Part shown: piece after piece, positions 6,437-13,455 of the stretch
How the letters are laid out: each line of letters starts with the position of its first letter
How positions within the stretch are numbered: the first letter of the stretch is position 1
From: Chloroflexota bacterium
GTDB taxonomy: Bacteria > Chloroflexota > Dehalococcoidia > Lucifugimonadales > CATQGZ01
Assembly (NCBI GenBank): GCA_027624995.1
Contig: JAQBTI010000025.1
Location: 1-14,216 of the forward strand
Direction of reading: 5' to 3'
DNA: 14,216 nt
Position numbers and translations under genes: made by a program
The notes under the pieces: model-generated
What the model saw: the letters and a program-made list of their open reading frames with translations, nothing else
Told to the model about the DNA's origin: nothing
The model's database searches: none

Positions 6437-6874
6437 TCACTTGCGCTTGCGGTGCTTCTTGATGCCGTCGTCGAGGGTCGACCATGACAGCAGGGCGCAC
6501 TTGATGCGAATCGGGACCTGCCTGACCCCGGCGAGCGCGTCCAGCGGGCTTTCTACCGGGTTGTCCCGACCCTGCATCATGCCGCGAAACGCTTCTGATA
6601 GCTCGTCGGCCTCGCCGAGTGTCTTTCCCCGCAGGGCGTCTGCCATCATAGAACCGGAGGCCTGAGTAATGGCACAGCCGACTCCCTGGAGCCCGATACG
6701 GACAATCCGTCCAGAATCATCCAGGGCGATCTGAAGGTGAACCTCGTCACCGCAGAACCGGTTCGCGCGGACGGCGGTCAGGTCGGGGTCTTCTATCTGT
6801 TCGCGATGTCTGGGGTTGCGGGAATGCTCTAGGATCGAGTCGCGGTAGAGTTCGTCCAGATCATCGAGCGCCAT
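6437..6874 (-). CDS. sufU: SufU-like Fe-S cluster assembly protein, second copy
   Basis: Protein of 145 residues of the SufU/IscU fold, last gene of the SUF operon. SufU proteins accept persulfide sulfur from SufS using a zinc-bound cysteine site. The expected ligands are all present: C41 and D43 in FCGDE, C67 in GVGCAIT, and C126 in RIKCALLSW. The SufU-type insertion between the second and third cysteine motifs (about 99-120) is present, which separates it from IscU. The usual NPxCGD is NRFCGD here. The ATG at 6874 lies inside the end of sufS (14-base overlap) with GAGGT about nine bases upstream, so translation is coupled to sufS and it is the likelier partner of SufS. It is clearly diverged from the other SufU in the operon, so the pair is not a recent duplication. 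The tail is lysine/arginine rich (KKHRKRK). Confidence 0.9.
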   Translation of the reverse strand: MALDDLDELYRDSILEHSRNPRHREQIEDPDLTAVRANRFCGDEVHLQIALDDSGRIVRIGLQGVGCAITQASGSMMADALRGKTLGEADELSEAFRGMMQGRDNPVESPLDALAGVRQVPIRIKCALLSWSTLDDGIKKHRKRK

Positions 6875-8132
6875 CCGAGAAATACCTCAAGGCTTCTTTC
6901 ATTGCGTCCACCAGCACGTCCACTTCTTCCACCGTATTGTATATGTAGAAGCTGGCCCTTGCGGTGGCGGCGACGCCCAGCGTTCGCATCAGCGGCATCG
7001 TGCAGTGATGGCCCGTCCGCACGGCCACGCCTCGGCGGTCTAACACGGTGCCTACGTCATGGGCGTGGACGCTGGCGGAATGGAACGGGACGACCCCGCC
7101 CCTGGCCTGCGGATCGGGCGGACCGTACACGTCCACCTCCTCCAACTCTTTGAAGGCGTCTAAAGCGTATCGGGTGAGCTCGATCTCATGCCCTCGGATC
7201 TGGTCCATGCCGAGCGCCTGGAGGTAGTCTATAGCGGCTCCTAGGCCGATCGCATCCGCGATATTGGGCGTGCCGGCCTCGAATCGCATCGGCAGGTCAT
7301 TCCAGGTCGCGTCTTCGTACGTGACCTCCAGCACCATCTCGCCGCCGACTAACATCGGCTCCATTTGCTCCAGGACCTCGTGCCGTGCATAGAGTGCGCC
7401 GATACCGGTGGGACCCAGCATCTTGTGGCCGGAAAAGGCAAGGAAATCGCAGTCGATGTCTTGGACGTCCACTGGCATGTGCGGGACGCTCTGCGCTCCG
7501 TCCACCAGGACCGTGGCGCCAACGGCCCTCGCCCGTGCGGCCAGTTCCTTGACGGGGTTGATCGTCCCCAGGGAGTTGGACATTTGGACGACAGTAAGCA
7601 GCCGCGTACGAGCGCTGATGATGGAGTCGACCTCTGACAGGTCCAGAGACCCGTCCGCCGCGACCGGCAAGAACCTGAGTTTAGCCCCTCTTTCCCTGGC
7701 TACCTGCTGCCAGGGGACCAGGTTGCTGTGGTGTTCCATACCCGTGGTGACGATTTCGTCGCCGGCCTTGACGTGCTGCATGGCCCAGCCCTTGGCAACG
7801 ACATTTATCGCCTCGGTGGTGTTCCGGGTCCAGATGATGCAGTCCGGAGACTCGGCGTTGACGAAGGCTGCCACCTTGGCGCGGGCCTCCTCCATGGCAT
7901 TCGTCGCCTCCATGCTCAACGTGTGGACGCCGCGGTGCACGTTGGAGTTGTAGCCCTCGTAGTAGTCGACCAGGCTCTGGATCACCGACCTGGGCTTCTG
8001 CGATGTGGCGGCGTTGTCCAGGTATACCAGCGGCACGCCGTTGACCTTCCGTGACAGAATGGGGAAGTCCTTCCTGATTCTGGCTACGTCAAGCCTGTGT
8101 TTCGAAGGGGCTTGCTCTCGAGAGACCGTCAC
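6861..8132 (-). CDS. sufS: Cysteine desulfurase SufS
   Basis: Group II cysteine desulfurase of 423 residues, a PLP enzyme converting L-cysteine to alanine and leaving a persulfide on its active cysteine for transfer to SufU. Visible features: D39-N40-A41-A42 near the N-terminus, EHHSN (134-138, histidine over PLP), D211/Q214 in LVDGAQS, K237 in FSGHKMLG (PLP Schiff base) and catalytic C377 in RTGHHCTMP; ARASFYIYNT (391-400) is also typical. The start is GTG at 8132, overlapping the Rieske gene stop by four bases (GTGA). The stop overlaps the following sufU by 14 bases. This tight packing supports one operon and stoichiometric expression. It matches the SufS rather than NifS/IscS class in motif spacing. 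No sufE is present; SufU would take that role. Confidence 0.95.
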   Translation of the reverse strand: MTVSREQAPSKHRLDVARIRKDFPILSRKVNGVPLVYLDNAATSQKPRSVIQSLVDYYEGYNSNVHRGVHTLSMEATNAMEEARAKVAAFVNAESPDCIIWTRNTTEAINVVAKGWAMQHVKAGDEIVTTGMEHHSNLVPWQQVARERGAKLRFLPVAADGSLDLSEVDSIISARTRLLTVVQMSNSLGTINPVKELAARARAVGATVLVDGAQSVPHMPVDVQDIDCDFLAFSGHKMLGPTGIGALYARHEVLEQMEPMLVGGEMVLEVTYEDATWNDLPMRFEAGTPNIADAIGLGAAIDYLQALGMDQIRGHEIELTRYALDAFKELEEVDVYGPPDPQARGGVVPFHSASVHAHDVGTVLDRRGVAVRTGHHCTMPLMRTLGVAATARASFYIYNTVEEVDVLVDAMKEALRYFSDGAR

Positions 8133-8434
8133 ACTTCCACCTCGAGGTCGTCTCCCTCGACGCGCACCTTGAACGAGTCGATGGGCAGTATTGCGGGGGG
8201 TCCTGTCACTTCACCGGTCCTGACGTCGAAGCGGGCCCCGTGCCGTGGACACTCGATCTCGTAACCATCAAGAACGCCCTGGTCTAACGATTCGAAGTCG
8301 TGTGAGCAGGAGTCGTCGATCGCATAAAACGTCCCGTTTACGTTGCAGACGGCGACCTCTCGGTCACCGACCTGAAACACCTTCGCCGACCCCTGGGAGA
8401 TTTCCTCCAACTTCCCAACTTTAGTAAAAGTCAT
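8129..8434 (-). CDS. Rieske-type [2Fe-2S] ferredoxin in the SUF operon
   Basis: Small protein of 101 residues, essentially one Rieske domain of the NirD/oxygenase-ferredoxin kind. The cluster ligands are C43-S-H45 and C62-P-R-H65, with 16 residues between the two motifs. There is no membrane anchor, so it is cytosolic, unlike the Rieske protein of cytochrome bc complexes. It lies between rrf2 and sufS and overlaps sufS by four bases (GTGA), so it is co-translated with the assembly machinery. Similar Rieske genes are known in SUF clusters of other bacteria such as Actinobacteria; their role is not settled. It may deliver electrons for cluster assembly or be a client. The start ATG at 8434 is preceded by GGAGGA. 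Family is certain; role is inferred from context. Confidence 0.9.
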   Translation of the reverse strand: MTFTKVGKLEEISQGSAKVFQVGDREVAVCNVNGTFYAIDDSCSHDFESLDQGVLDGYEIECPRHGARFDVRTGEVTGPPAILPIDSFKVRVEGDDLEVEV

Positions 8435-8472
8435 ATACGACCAGGTCCTCCTATCAACTTCCTCGCCGCATA

Positions 8473-8940
8473 CTAGACAGCGACTATCTCCAACTTCTCG
8501 TCTAATGCAGACTCACGCTTCTGGGCCTGGATGGCTCGAGTGCGGTCAACCAGGTGGCCCACCGTCGTCTCATCCAGAATGCGATATATGGCCCTGTCGA
8601 CCTCTTGCCACACCTCGCGCTGAGCGCACGAAGGGACGTGAGCGCAAATGGCGGCATCGCCCAGGCACGCCACCGGGGTGTCCATCCCGCCGAGGGCCTC
8701 CAGTACGGCGCTCAGGCTCACCGAGTGTGGGTCCGCGCCCAGAGAGTGACCGCCCTGTGGCCCCCGCTGACTCTTGACCAGGTTCTTTTGGCTCAGGCTG
8801 AGCAAGACCTGCGCCAGGTATGGCGCAGGTATATTGGTCCTGCCGGCGATGTCCGACGCCCGTACCGGCCCGTCATCTCCGTGAATCGCCAGATCGACGA
8901 GAGCTCTCACTCCGTAGTCCACTTTTACTGGCACGTGCAT
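8473..8940 (-). CDS. Rrf2/IscR-family transcriptional regulator
   Basis: Protein of 155 residues with the Rrf2 winged-helix domain: VDYGVRALVDLA (7-18), recognition region IPAPYLAQVLLSL (37-49), and wing with SQRGPQGGHSLG (57-68). Three cysteines, C92, C99 and C105, lie where IscR-type members hold an Fe-S cluster; spacing is C-X6-C-X5-C, one residue longer in the first gap than E. coli IscR as I remember it. Its place inside the SUF operon argues that it senses cluster supply and represses the operon when clusters are plentiful. Unlike typical iscR or sufR, it is the fifth gene, not the first or divergent. The start ATG at 8940 has AGGAG seven bases upstream, and the gap to sufU is only 21 bases. 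The target site may be the palindrome upstream of sufB. Family very likely; regulon inferred. Confidence 0.9.
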   Translation of the reverse strand: MHVPVKVDYGVRALVDLAIHGDDGPVRASDIAGRTNIPAPYLAQVLLSLSQKNLVKSQRGPQGGHSLGADPHSVSLSAVLEALGGMDTPVACLGDAAICAHVPSCAQREVWQEVDRAIYRILDETTVGHLVDRTRAIQAQKRESALDEKLEIVAV

Positions 8941-8961
8941 TGGCCCGCTCCTCGCCTCTCG

Positions 8962-9426
8962 CTAGCTGGCCTCGGTCGAGACCGTTCCCTCATCGTCGGC
9001 GAGCGCAGCGTGCATTGCGTGCCACGACAGCGTTGCGCATTTGATGCGTGTCGGGTAGGCCGACACCCCTTCCAGAATCCCCAGGTCCCCAAGCTCGTCT
9101 CGGTCTATATCGACATCCTCGTCCATTGTGATCATCGCTCGGAAGGACTCGAATATCTCTTGGGCTTTCTCTATGCTCTTGCCCTTGACGCTCTCCGTCA
9201 TCATCGATGCGGACGCCTTCGATATCGCGCACCCGGTCCCCTCAAACGCGATATCGGATATCACGTCCCCGTCGAAGACGACATACAGTTTGAGCTGGTC
9301 TCCGCACAGAGGGTTATACGCCTCCTGAGTGCGGTCGGCGTCCTCTACTTTTCTGAAGTTGCGGGGGCGGCGGCTGTGATCTAAGACCACGTCTTGGTAA
9401 AGGTCGTCCAGGTCGTATATGCTCAA
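8962..9426 (-). CDS. sufU: SufU-like Fe-S cluster assembly protein, first copy
   Basis: Protein of 154 residues from a TTG start at 9426. The frame is open further upstream inside sufD, but the conserved SufU N-terminus (SIYDLDDLYQDVVLDHSRRP) begins exactly at this TTG, which overlaps the sufD stop as TTGA, so translation is coupled. Ligand residues are complete: C41 and D43 in NPLCGDQ, C66 in GTGCAIS, C130 in RIKCATLSW. The SufU insertion with LGDLGILEGV (112-121) is present. It is closer to textbook SufU than the second copy. SufU receives sulfur from SufS and passes it to SufBC2D; here it sits beside sufD while sufS is three genes further on. The C-terminal tail is acidic. Family certain; division of labour with the second copy unknown. 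Confidence 0.92.
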   Translation of the reverse strand: MSIYDLDDLYQDVVLDHSRRPRNFRKVEDADRTQEAYNPLCGDQLKLYVVFDGDVISDIAFEGTGCAISKASASMMTESVKGKSIEKAQEIFESFRAMITMDEDVDIDRDELGDLGILEGVSAYPTRIKCATLSWHAMHAALADDEGTVSTEAS

Positions 9427-10760
9427 AACTCGAACCTGTATTTGGGAAGTGACTCCAGGAACAGCGATTCCAGGTAGGATTTCAGGTGCTGCTCCCTGAC
9501 GGTGTCGATGGACTCTCTGGCGAAGCCGTAGATCAACAGGCGGCTGGCCGCATCCACGTCCAACCCCCGGCTCCGCATGTAAAAGACGGTGTCCAGGTCT
9601 ATGTTGCCTGCGGTCGCCCCGTGTCCACACTTCACGTCGTCGGCATAAATGAATAGGGCAGGTTTGCTGTCGACCTCGGCGTCCGGCGACAAGACCAAGT
9701 TCTTGTCCGACTGGAGCGCGTCCGTCTTCTGCGCCTCCTTCCGGACCAGGACCGTGCCGCCGAAGACAGCCCGGGACTTGCCGTCCAGGATGCCCTTGTA
9801 GTAGAGCCGGCTTGTCGTGTGGGGCTTTGCATGCTCAATGTTTATGTTGTTGTCCTGGTGCTGCGAACCGGAGGTCATGTAGAGCCCGTTGAGGCGACAC
9901 GTACTGCCGGGACCGTCGAGAAGCACCGATAGATCATACCTGCCGAGCGACGAGCCCTTGAAGAACGCACTGGACGAATAGTTGCTGCCTTCGGCCTGGA
10001 CCACCCTGGCAGTACCGACATGGAAGGCCGATTCACCCTCGGCCTGAAGCCTGTAGTGCTCGATCTCGGCGCCCTCGCCGAGTACCGTCTCCGAGACCGC
10101 GTCGTTGAAATACTCACCGTCTCCTAGCGCGACGTAGCTCTCGATGACGGTCGCCCGGCTCCCGGCCTCGGCCACCAGCAAGACCCTGGGATATGACACC
10201 GTGGGCTCGGCCCTTCCAGTGGAGACGAAGACCAGATGAATCGGGGTCTCCAGCGTCACGTTCGAGGTGACCCGCACGTAAGCCCCGTCCCGCACGAAGG
10301 CGGTGTTAAGGGCCGCGAAGCCATCGTCCTCGAACAGGGCGTGCTTGGCCAGGTGTTCTTGTACAGCGCCGTTGTCAGAGACTAGGGCCTCCGCCAGACT
10401 GGATACTCGAACGCCGTTGGCCGCCTCGGGCCGGCTCGACAGGTCCTTCGCGAATACGCCGTCGACGAATACGAGCCGATGCCAGGTTTCGTGCCAGGGG
10501 ACGGCGACCGTCAGCGAGTCGGCGTTGAGGCCGTTGAGATCACGCTTTGGGTCGAAACCGAACTCGGACCTGGCTATAGGGGCGACGTTGGTATACTTCC
10601 ACTTCTCGTTGCCCTTGCGTGCCGTGGGGAAGCCGAGTTCCTCGAACCGGGCCATTGCCTCCGCCCGGACGTCGCGTAGCCACGCCGGACTGTCCGTCGC
10701 CTGCTCGGCGGTCCGGAAGTCCGATCGGTAGCTCTGGTTCTTGGCTGGTGCTTGAGTCAT
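9423..10760 (-). CDS. sufD: SUF complex scaffold subunit SufD
   Basis: Protein of 445 residues, the usual SufD size, matching the beta-helical SufB/SufD family. The C-terminal segment IYADDVKCGHGATAGNID (371-388) is the family hallmark and carries the histidine (H380) that in E. coli SufD is needed for iron acquisition and cluster assembly. QDNNINIEHAKPHTTSRLYYKGILDGKSRAVF (302-333 region) is also typical. SufD pairs with SufB on a SufC dimer to form SufBC2D. The ATG at 10760 follows sufC after 37 bases, the longest gap in the first part of the operon, and lacks an obvious Shine-Dalgarno, so its expression may rely on readthrough from sufC. Its stop overlaps the sufU start (TTGA). Confidence 0.94.
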   Translation of the reverse strand: MTQAPAKNQSYRSDFRTAEQATDSPAWLRDVRAEAMARFEELGFPTARKGNEKWKYTNVAPIARSEFGFDPKRDLNGLNADSLTVAVPWHETWHRLVFVDGVFAKDLSSRPEAANGVRVSSLAEALVSDNGAVQEHLAKHALFEDDGFAALNTAFVRDGAYVRVTSNVTLETPIHLVFVSTGRAEPTVSYPRVLLVAEAGSRATVIESYVALGDGEYFNDAVSETVLGEGAEIEHYRLQAEGESAFHVGTARVVQAEGSNYSSSAFFKGSSLGRYDLSVLLDGPGSTCRLNGLYMTSGSQHQDNNINIEHAKPHTTSRLYYKGILDGKSRAVFGGTVLVRKEAQKTDALQSDKNLVLSPDAEVDSKPALFIYADDVKCGHGATAGNIDLDTVFYMRSRGLDVDAASRLLIYGFARESIDTVREQHLKSYLESLFLESLPKYRFEF

Positions 10761-10797
10761 TTGTGCTGCTATCGATCTTGGTGACCTGCGCTGGTCG

Positions 10798-11583
10798 CTA
10801 GGCCGCTACCGATTCTCTAATCCAGTCGTATCCCTTCTTCTCAAGCTCAAGTGCCAGTTCTCGATCCCCGGACCGTACTATCCGGCCGTCCATCAGGACA
10901 TGCACTCGGTCGGGGCTTATGTAGTTCAGGATCCTCTGATAGTGCGTGACCAATATGATGGCCTTGGAAGGCGACCGGAACCGGTCCACACCTTCGGCAA
11001 CGATCTTGAGAGCGTCGATGTCCAGGCCGGAGTCCGTCTCGTCCAGAACGGCCAGAGTTGGGTCCAGCATGGCCATCTGAAGCACCTCGTTGCGCTTCTT
11101 CTCGCCGCCGGAGAACCCTTCGTTCACCGACCTCTTGAGCATCTCCGGGTCTATTTTGACCACTTCTCGCTTCTCGTCCAGGAGCTTGTCGAACTCGCGA
11201 ATGCTGAGCTCCTTGAGGCCGCGATGCCGACGTACGGCATCGACGGACGCCCTCAGGAACTGCCAAGTGCGTACGCCGGCCAACTCCACCGGGTACTGGA
11301 ACGCGAGAAAGATGCCTTCTCTGGCGCGCTCCTCTGGAAGCATCGCCAGCAGGTTCTGGCCTCCGTAAAGCACCTTGCCGTGCGTCACTGTGAACTCAGG
11401 CCGGCCGGCCAAGACGCTGGCGAGCGTGCTCTTGCCGGACCCGTTCGGCCCCATGATGGCGTGGACCTCTCCGACACTGACGGTGAGGTCGATCCCCTTG
11501 AGGATATCCGTCTCTCCCACTGAGACGTGCAGGTCTCGCACATCGAGCAGCGGAGCGTTCTTGTCGGTATCTGATTCTGCCAT
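10798..11583 (-). CDS. sufC: SUF complex ATPase SufC
   Basis: ABC-type ATPase of 261 residues without membrane domains, as expected of SufC, which powers conformational change in the SufBC2D scaffold. Visible motifs: Walker A GPNGSGKS (45-52), Q-loop Q96 in LAFQYPVE, signature SGGEKKRNE (158-166), Walker B LAVLDETDSGLD (178-189) and H-loop H214. The EKKRNE signature and DETDSGLDIDAL are specific to SufC within the ABC superfamily. The gene starts three bases after the sufB stop, implying coupled translation. There is a short N-terminal extension (about ten residues) relative to the shortest SufC proteins. All catalytic positions are intact. Confidence 0.96.
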   Translation of the reverse strand: MAESDTDKNAPLLDVRDLHVSVGETDILKGIDLTVSVGEVHAIMGPNGSGKSTLASVLAGRPEFTVTHGKVLYGGQNLLAMLPEERAREGIFLAFQYPVELAGVRTWQFLRASVDAVRRHRGLKELSIREFDKLLDEKREVVKIDPEMLKRSVNEGFSGGEKKRNEVLQMAMLDPTLAVLDETDSGLDIDALKIVAEGVDRFRSPSKAIILVTHYQRILNYISPDRVHVLMDGRIVRSGDRELALELEKKGYDWIRESVAA

Positions 11584-11586
11584 AAC

Positions 11587-13047
11587 CTAGCCCACCGTCC
11601 CTTCGAGGCTAACCCTCATGAGTTGCGATGCCTCCGCAGCGAACTCGAAGGGCAGCTCCTTGAAGATGCCTCGGCAGAAGCCGTTGATGATCATGTAGTT
11701 GGATTCCTCCAACGATAGCCCTCGCTGCTGGAGGTAGAAGAGCTGATCGTCGCTCACCTTCGAGGTCGTAGCCTCGTGCTCCAACTGCGCCGTGGGGTTC
11801 CGGACCTCTATGTAGGGGACGGTGTGGGCCCCGCACTCGTCGCCTATCAACAGCGAGTCGCACTGCGTGAAGTTCCTGGCGCCATTGGCCGTCGGCATGA
11901 TCTTGACCTGGCCACGGTAGGTGTTGTTGGCCTTCCCGGCGGAGATACCCTTGGCTATGATCGTGCTCCGGGTGTTCTTGCCTATGTGGGTCATCTTCGT
12001 ACCGGTATCGGCCTGCTGGTGGTTATTTACCAGCGCGACCGAGTAGAACTCTCCGACCGAGTCGTCGCCCTGAAGGATGACGCTGGGGTACTTCCACGTG
12101 ATGGCCGAACCCGTCTCCACCTGAGTCCACGATATCTTAGAGCCCCGGCCCTGCGCCTTGCCGCGCTTCGTCACGAAGTTGTAGACACCACCGTTGCCGT
12201 CCTTGTCGCCGGGGTACCAGTTCTGGAGAGTCGAGTACTTGATCTCGGCGTCGTCCAGGGCGACCAGCTCTACCACTGCGGCGTGGAGCTGATGGGTCTT
12301 CCTCATCGGCGCCGTGCAGCCCTCCAGGTAGCTAACGTAGCTGCCTTTGTCGGCGATAATCAGCGTGCGCTCAAACTGGCCGGTGTCCATCTCATTGATC
12401 CGGAAATAGGTCATCAACTCGATAGGGCACCGGACGCCCGGCGGGACGTAGCAGAATGATCCGTCGCTAAACACGGCCGAGTTGAGCGTCGCGTAAAAGT
12501 TGTCGCTGTAGGGGACCACGGAGCCGATGTACTTCTGCACGAGCTCCGGGTGGTTCTTGACCGCCTCGCTCATGGAGCAGAATATGACGCCGACCTTCTT
12601 CAGCATCTCCTGGTAAGTCGTGGCCACCGAGACGCTGTCGAGCACCGCGTCGACCGCGACCCCGCTGAGCTTCTTCTGCTCCTCGAGCGGTATGCCGAGC
12701 TTGTTGAAGCCCTCCAGTATCTCCGGGTCGATCTCGTCCAGGCTCTTGGGCCCGTCAGCCTGGGAGCGCGGCGCGGCGTAGTAGATCATGTCCTGGTAGT
12801 CGATCGGTGGAAACTTGACGTTGGCCCACTTGGGCTCCTCAGAGCCGAGCTTGAGCCAGTGCCGGTAGGCCTTCAGCCGCCACTCCAGCATCCACTCAGG
12901 CTCGCGCTTCTTGGCGGAGATGAGCCGGACGATGTCTTCGTTCAGGCCCCTGGGCGCGATGTCCGACTCTATGTCGAGCTCGAAGCCCCACTTATAGTCA
13001 GTGTCTTCGACCCCGGTCTTGCGTGAAATGACCCTCTGTTCTGTCAT
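11587..13047 (-). CDS. sufB: SUF complex scaffold subunit SufB
   Basis: Protein of 486 residues, full length for SufB, the core scaffold on which the new Fe-S cluster is built. Family landmarks: YAAPRSQADGPKSLDEIDPE (90-109), YSDNFYATLNSAVFSDGSF (180-198), and the C-terminal block FTQCDSLLIGDECGAHTVPY (393-412) followed by QLEHEATTSK. By C-terminal alignment from memory, C396 and E425 correspond to E. coli Cys405 and Glu434, which are needed for cluster formation. First gene of the operon; the ATG at 13047 has GGAGGAG about 11 bases upstream, rather far but strong. The promoter and a 23-bp palindrome sit just upstream, so regulation of all eight genes probably acts here. No sign of degradation. 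Confidence 0.96.
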   Translation of the reverse strand: MTEQRVISRKTGVEDTDYKWGFELDIESDIAPRGLNEDIVRLISAKKREPEWMLEWRLKAYRHWLKLGSEEPKWANVKFPPIDYQDMIYYAAPRSQADGPKSLDEIDPEILEGFNKLGIPLEEQKKLSGVAVDAVLDSVSVATTYQEMLKKVGVIFCSMSEAVKNHPELVQKYIGSVVPYSDNFYATLNSAVFSDGSFCYVPPGVRCPIELMTYFRINEMDTGQFERTLIIADKGSYVSYLEGCTAPMRKTHQLHAAVVELVALDDAEIKYSTLQNWYPGDKDGNGGVYNFVTKRGKAQGRGSKISWTQVETGSAITWKYPSVILQGDDSVGEFYSVALVNNHQQADTGTKMTHIGKNTRSTIIAKGISAGKANNTYRGQVKIMPTANGARNFTQCDSLLIGDECGAHTVPYIEVRNPTAQLEHEATTSKVSDDQLFYLQQRGLSLEESNYMIINGFCRGIFKELPFEFAAEASQLMRVSLEGTVG

Positions 13048-13067
13048 CTAAAACGGGTCTCCTCCGT

Positions 13068-13090
13068 TTGTTGATTGATTTGGTCAACAA
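13068..13090. promoter_or_regulatory. 23-bp palindrome, candidate operator of the SUF operon
   Basis: TTGTTGA (13068-13074) and TCAACAA (13084-13090) are exact reverse complements around a 9-base spacer. The site lies between the predicted sufB promoter and the sufB ribosome binding site, at about +4 to +26 of the transcript, where a bound repressor would block RNA polymerase. The Rrf2 protein of the operon is the obvious candidate ligand. The half-sites do not match the E. coli IscR type 1 motif or the cyanobacterial SufR CAAC-N6-GTTG arrangement as I recall them. Confidence 0.6.
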
Positions 13091-13100
13091 TCCAGTCCTC

Positions 13101-13129
13101 AATATATCAGGTCGTTTTGCAGGTGGCAA
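13101..13129 (-). promoter_or_regulatory. Promoter of the SUF operon
   Basis: On the minus strand TTGCCA (13129-13124), a 17-base spacer and TATATT (13106-13101) give a well-formed vegetative promoter. The predicted start of transcription near 13094 leaves a leader of about 45 bases before sufB. It directly abuts the 23-bp palindrome, and no other promoter of this quality was noticed within the operon. Confidence 0.7.
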
Positions 13130-13136
13130 CACTCTT

Positions 13137-13189
13137 CGGCGAAAACGCCGCAAAGACATGGTCCTTAGTCCCGGAGAGGCGCCGGGACT
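13137..13189. repeat. Two short perfect hairpins upstream of the SUF promoter
   Basis: CGGCG (13137-13141), AAAA, CGCCG (13146-13150) form one stem-loop. AGTCCCGG (13167-13174), a 7-base loop and CCGGGACT (13182-13189) form a second, stronger one. They lie beyond the -35 box of the SUF promoter and upstream of the mscS leader, in DNA with no gene. They could be protein sites or remnants of a repeat; no T-run follows either stem. Confidence 0.45.
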
Positions 13190-13455
13190 CTGTCTCAGAA
13201 ACCCTATTCCTGTGGGACAAGCGTGAGAGTACGGGACGGCTACGATCCCCGTGGACTCGCACTTCGCCGCCCTAGGACATGATGAATTCTTCGGATTCTA
13301 CGATACCGATCGTTTTTGGTCTACAATCGGGACGCTTAGCGGCGACAGGTCGGTTCAGACCCGGCATCGCTTTGCCCGCCGGGTGACCGACCGACGACGA
13401 TGGGACTTCCGAATCCGAACGGGTAGGCAACACTCTATTGAAGGAGAGACAATTG
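13190..13455 (+). promoter_or_regulatory. mscS upstream region and possible structured leader
   Basis: Gene-free stretch before mscS. A -10-like TACAAT sits at 13322-13327 without a good -35. Downstream, GGTCGG (13348-13353) pairs with CCGACC (13387-13392) and, inside it, ACCCGG (13359-13364) pairs with CCGGGT (13379-13384), giving a 12-bp compound stem broken by a small internal loop (5 versus 2 bases) and capped by 14 bases. The strong AAGGAGAG ribosome binding site (13441-13448) lies about 50 bases after it. I recognise no known riboswitch. Confidence 0.4.

Noticed and set aside
9427..9630. N-terminal extension of the first sufU frame
   Set aside because: It lies inside sufD, while the conserved SufU N-terminus begins exactly at the TTG at 9426.
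13385..13399. GACCGACCGACGACGA-like short tandem pattern
   Set aside because: Only two to three imperfect units; it is better explained as one arm of the leader stem-loop.
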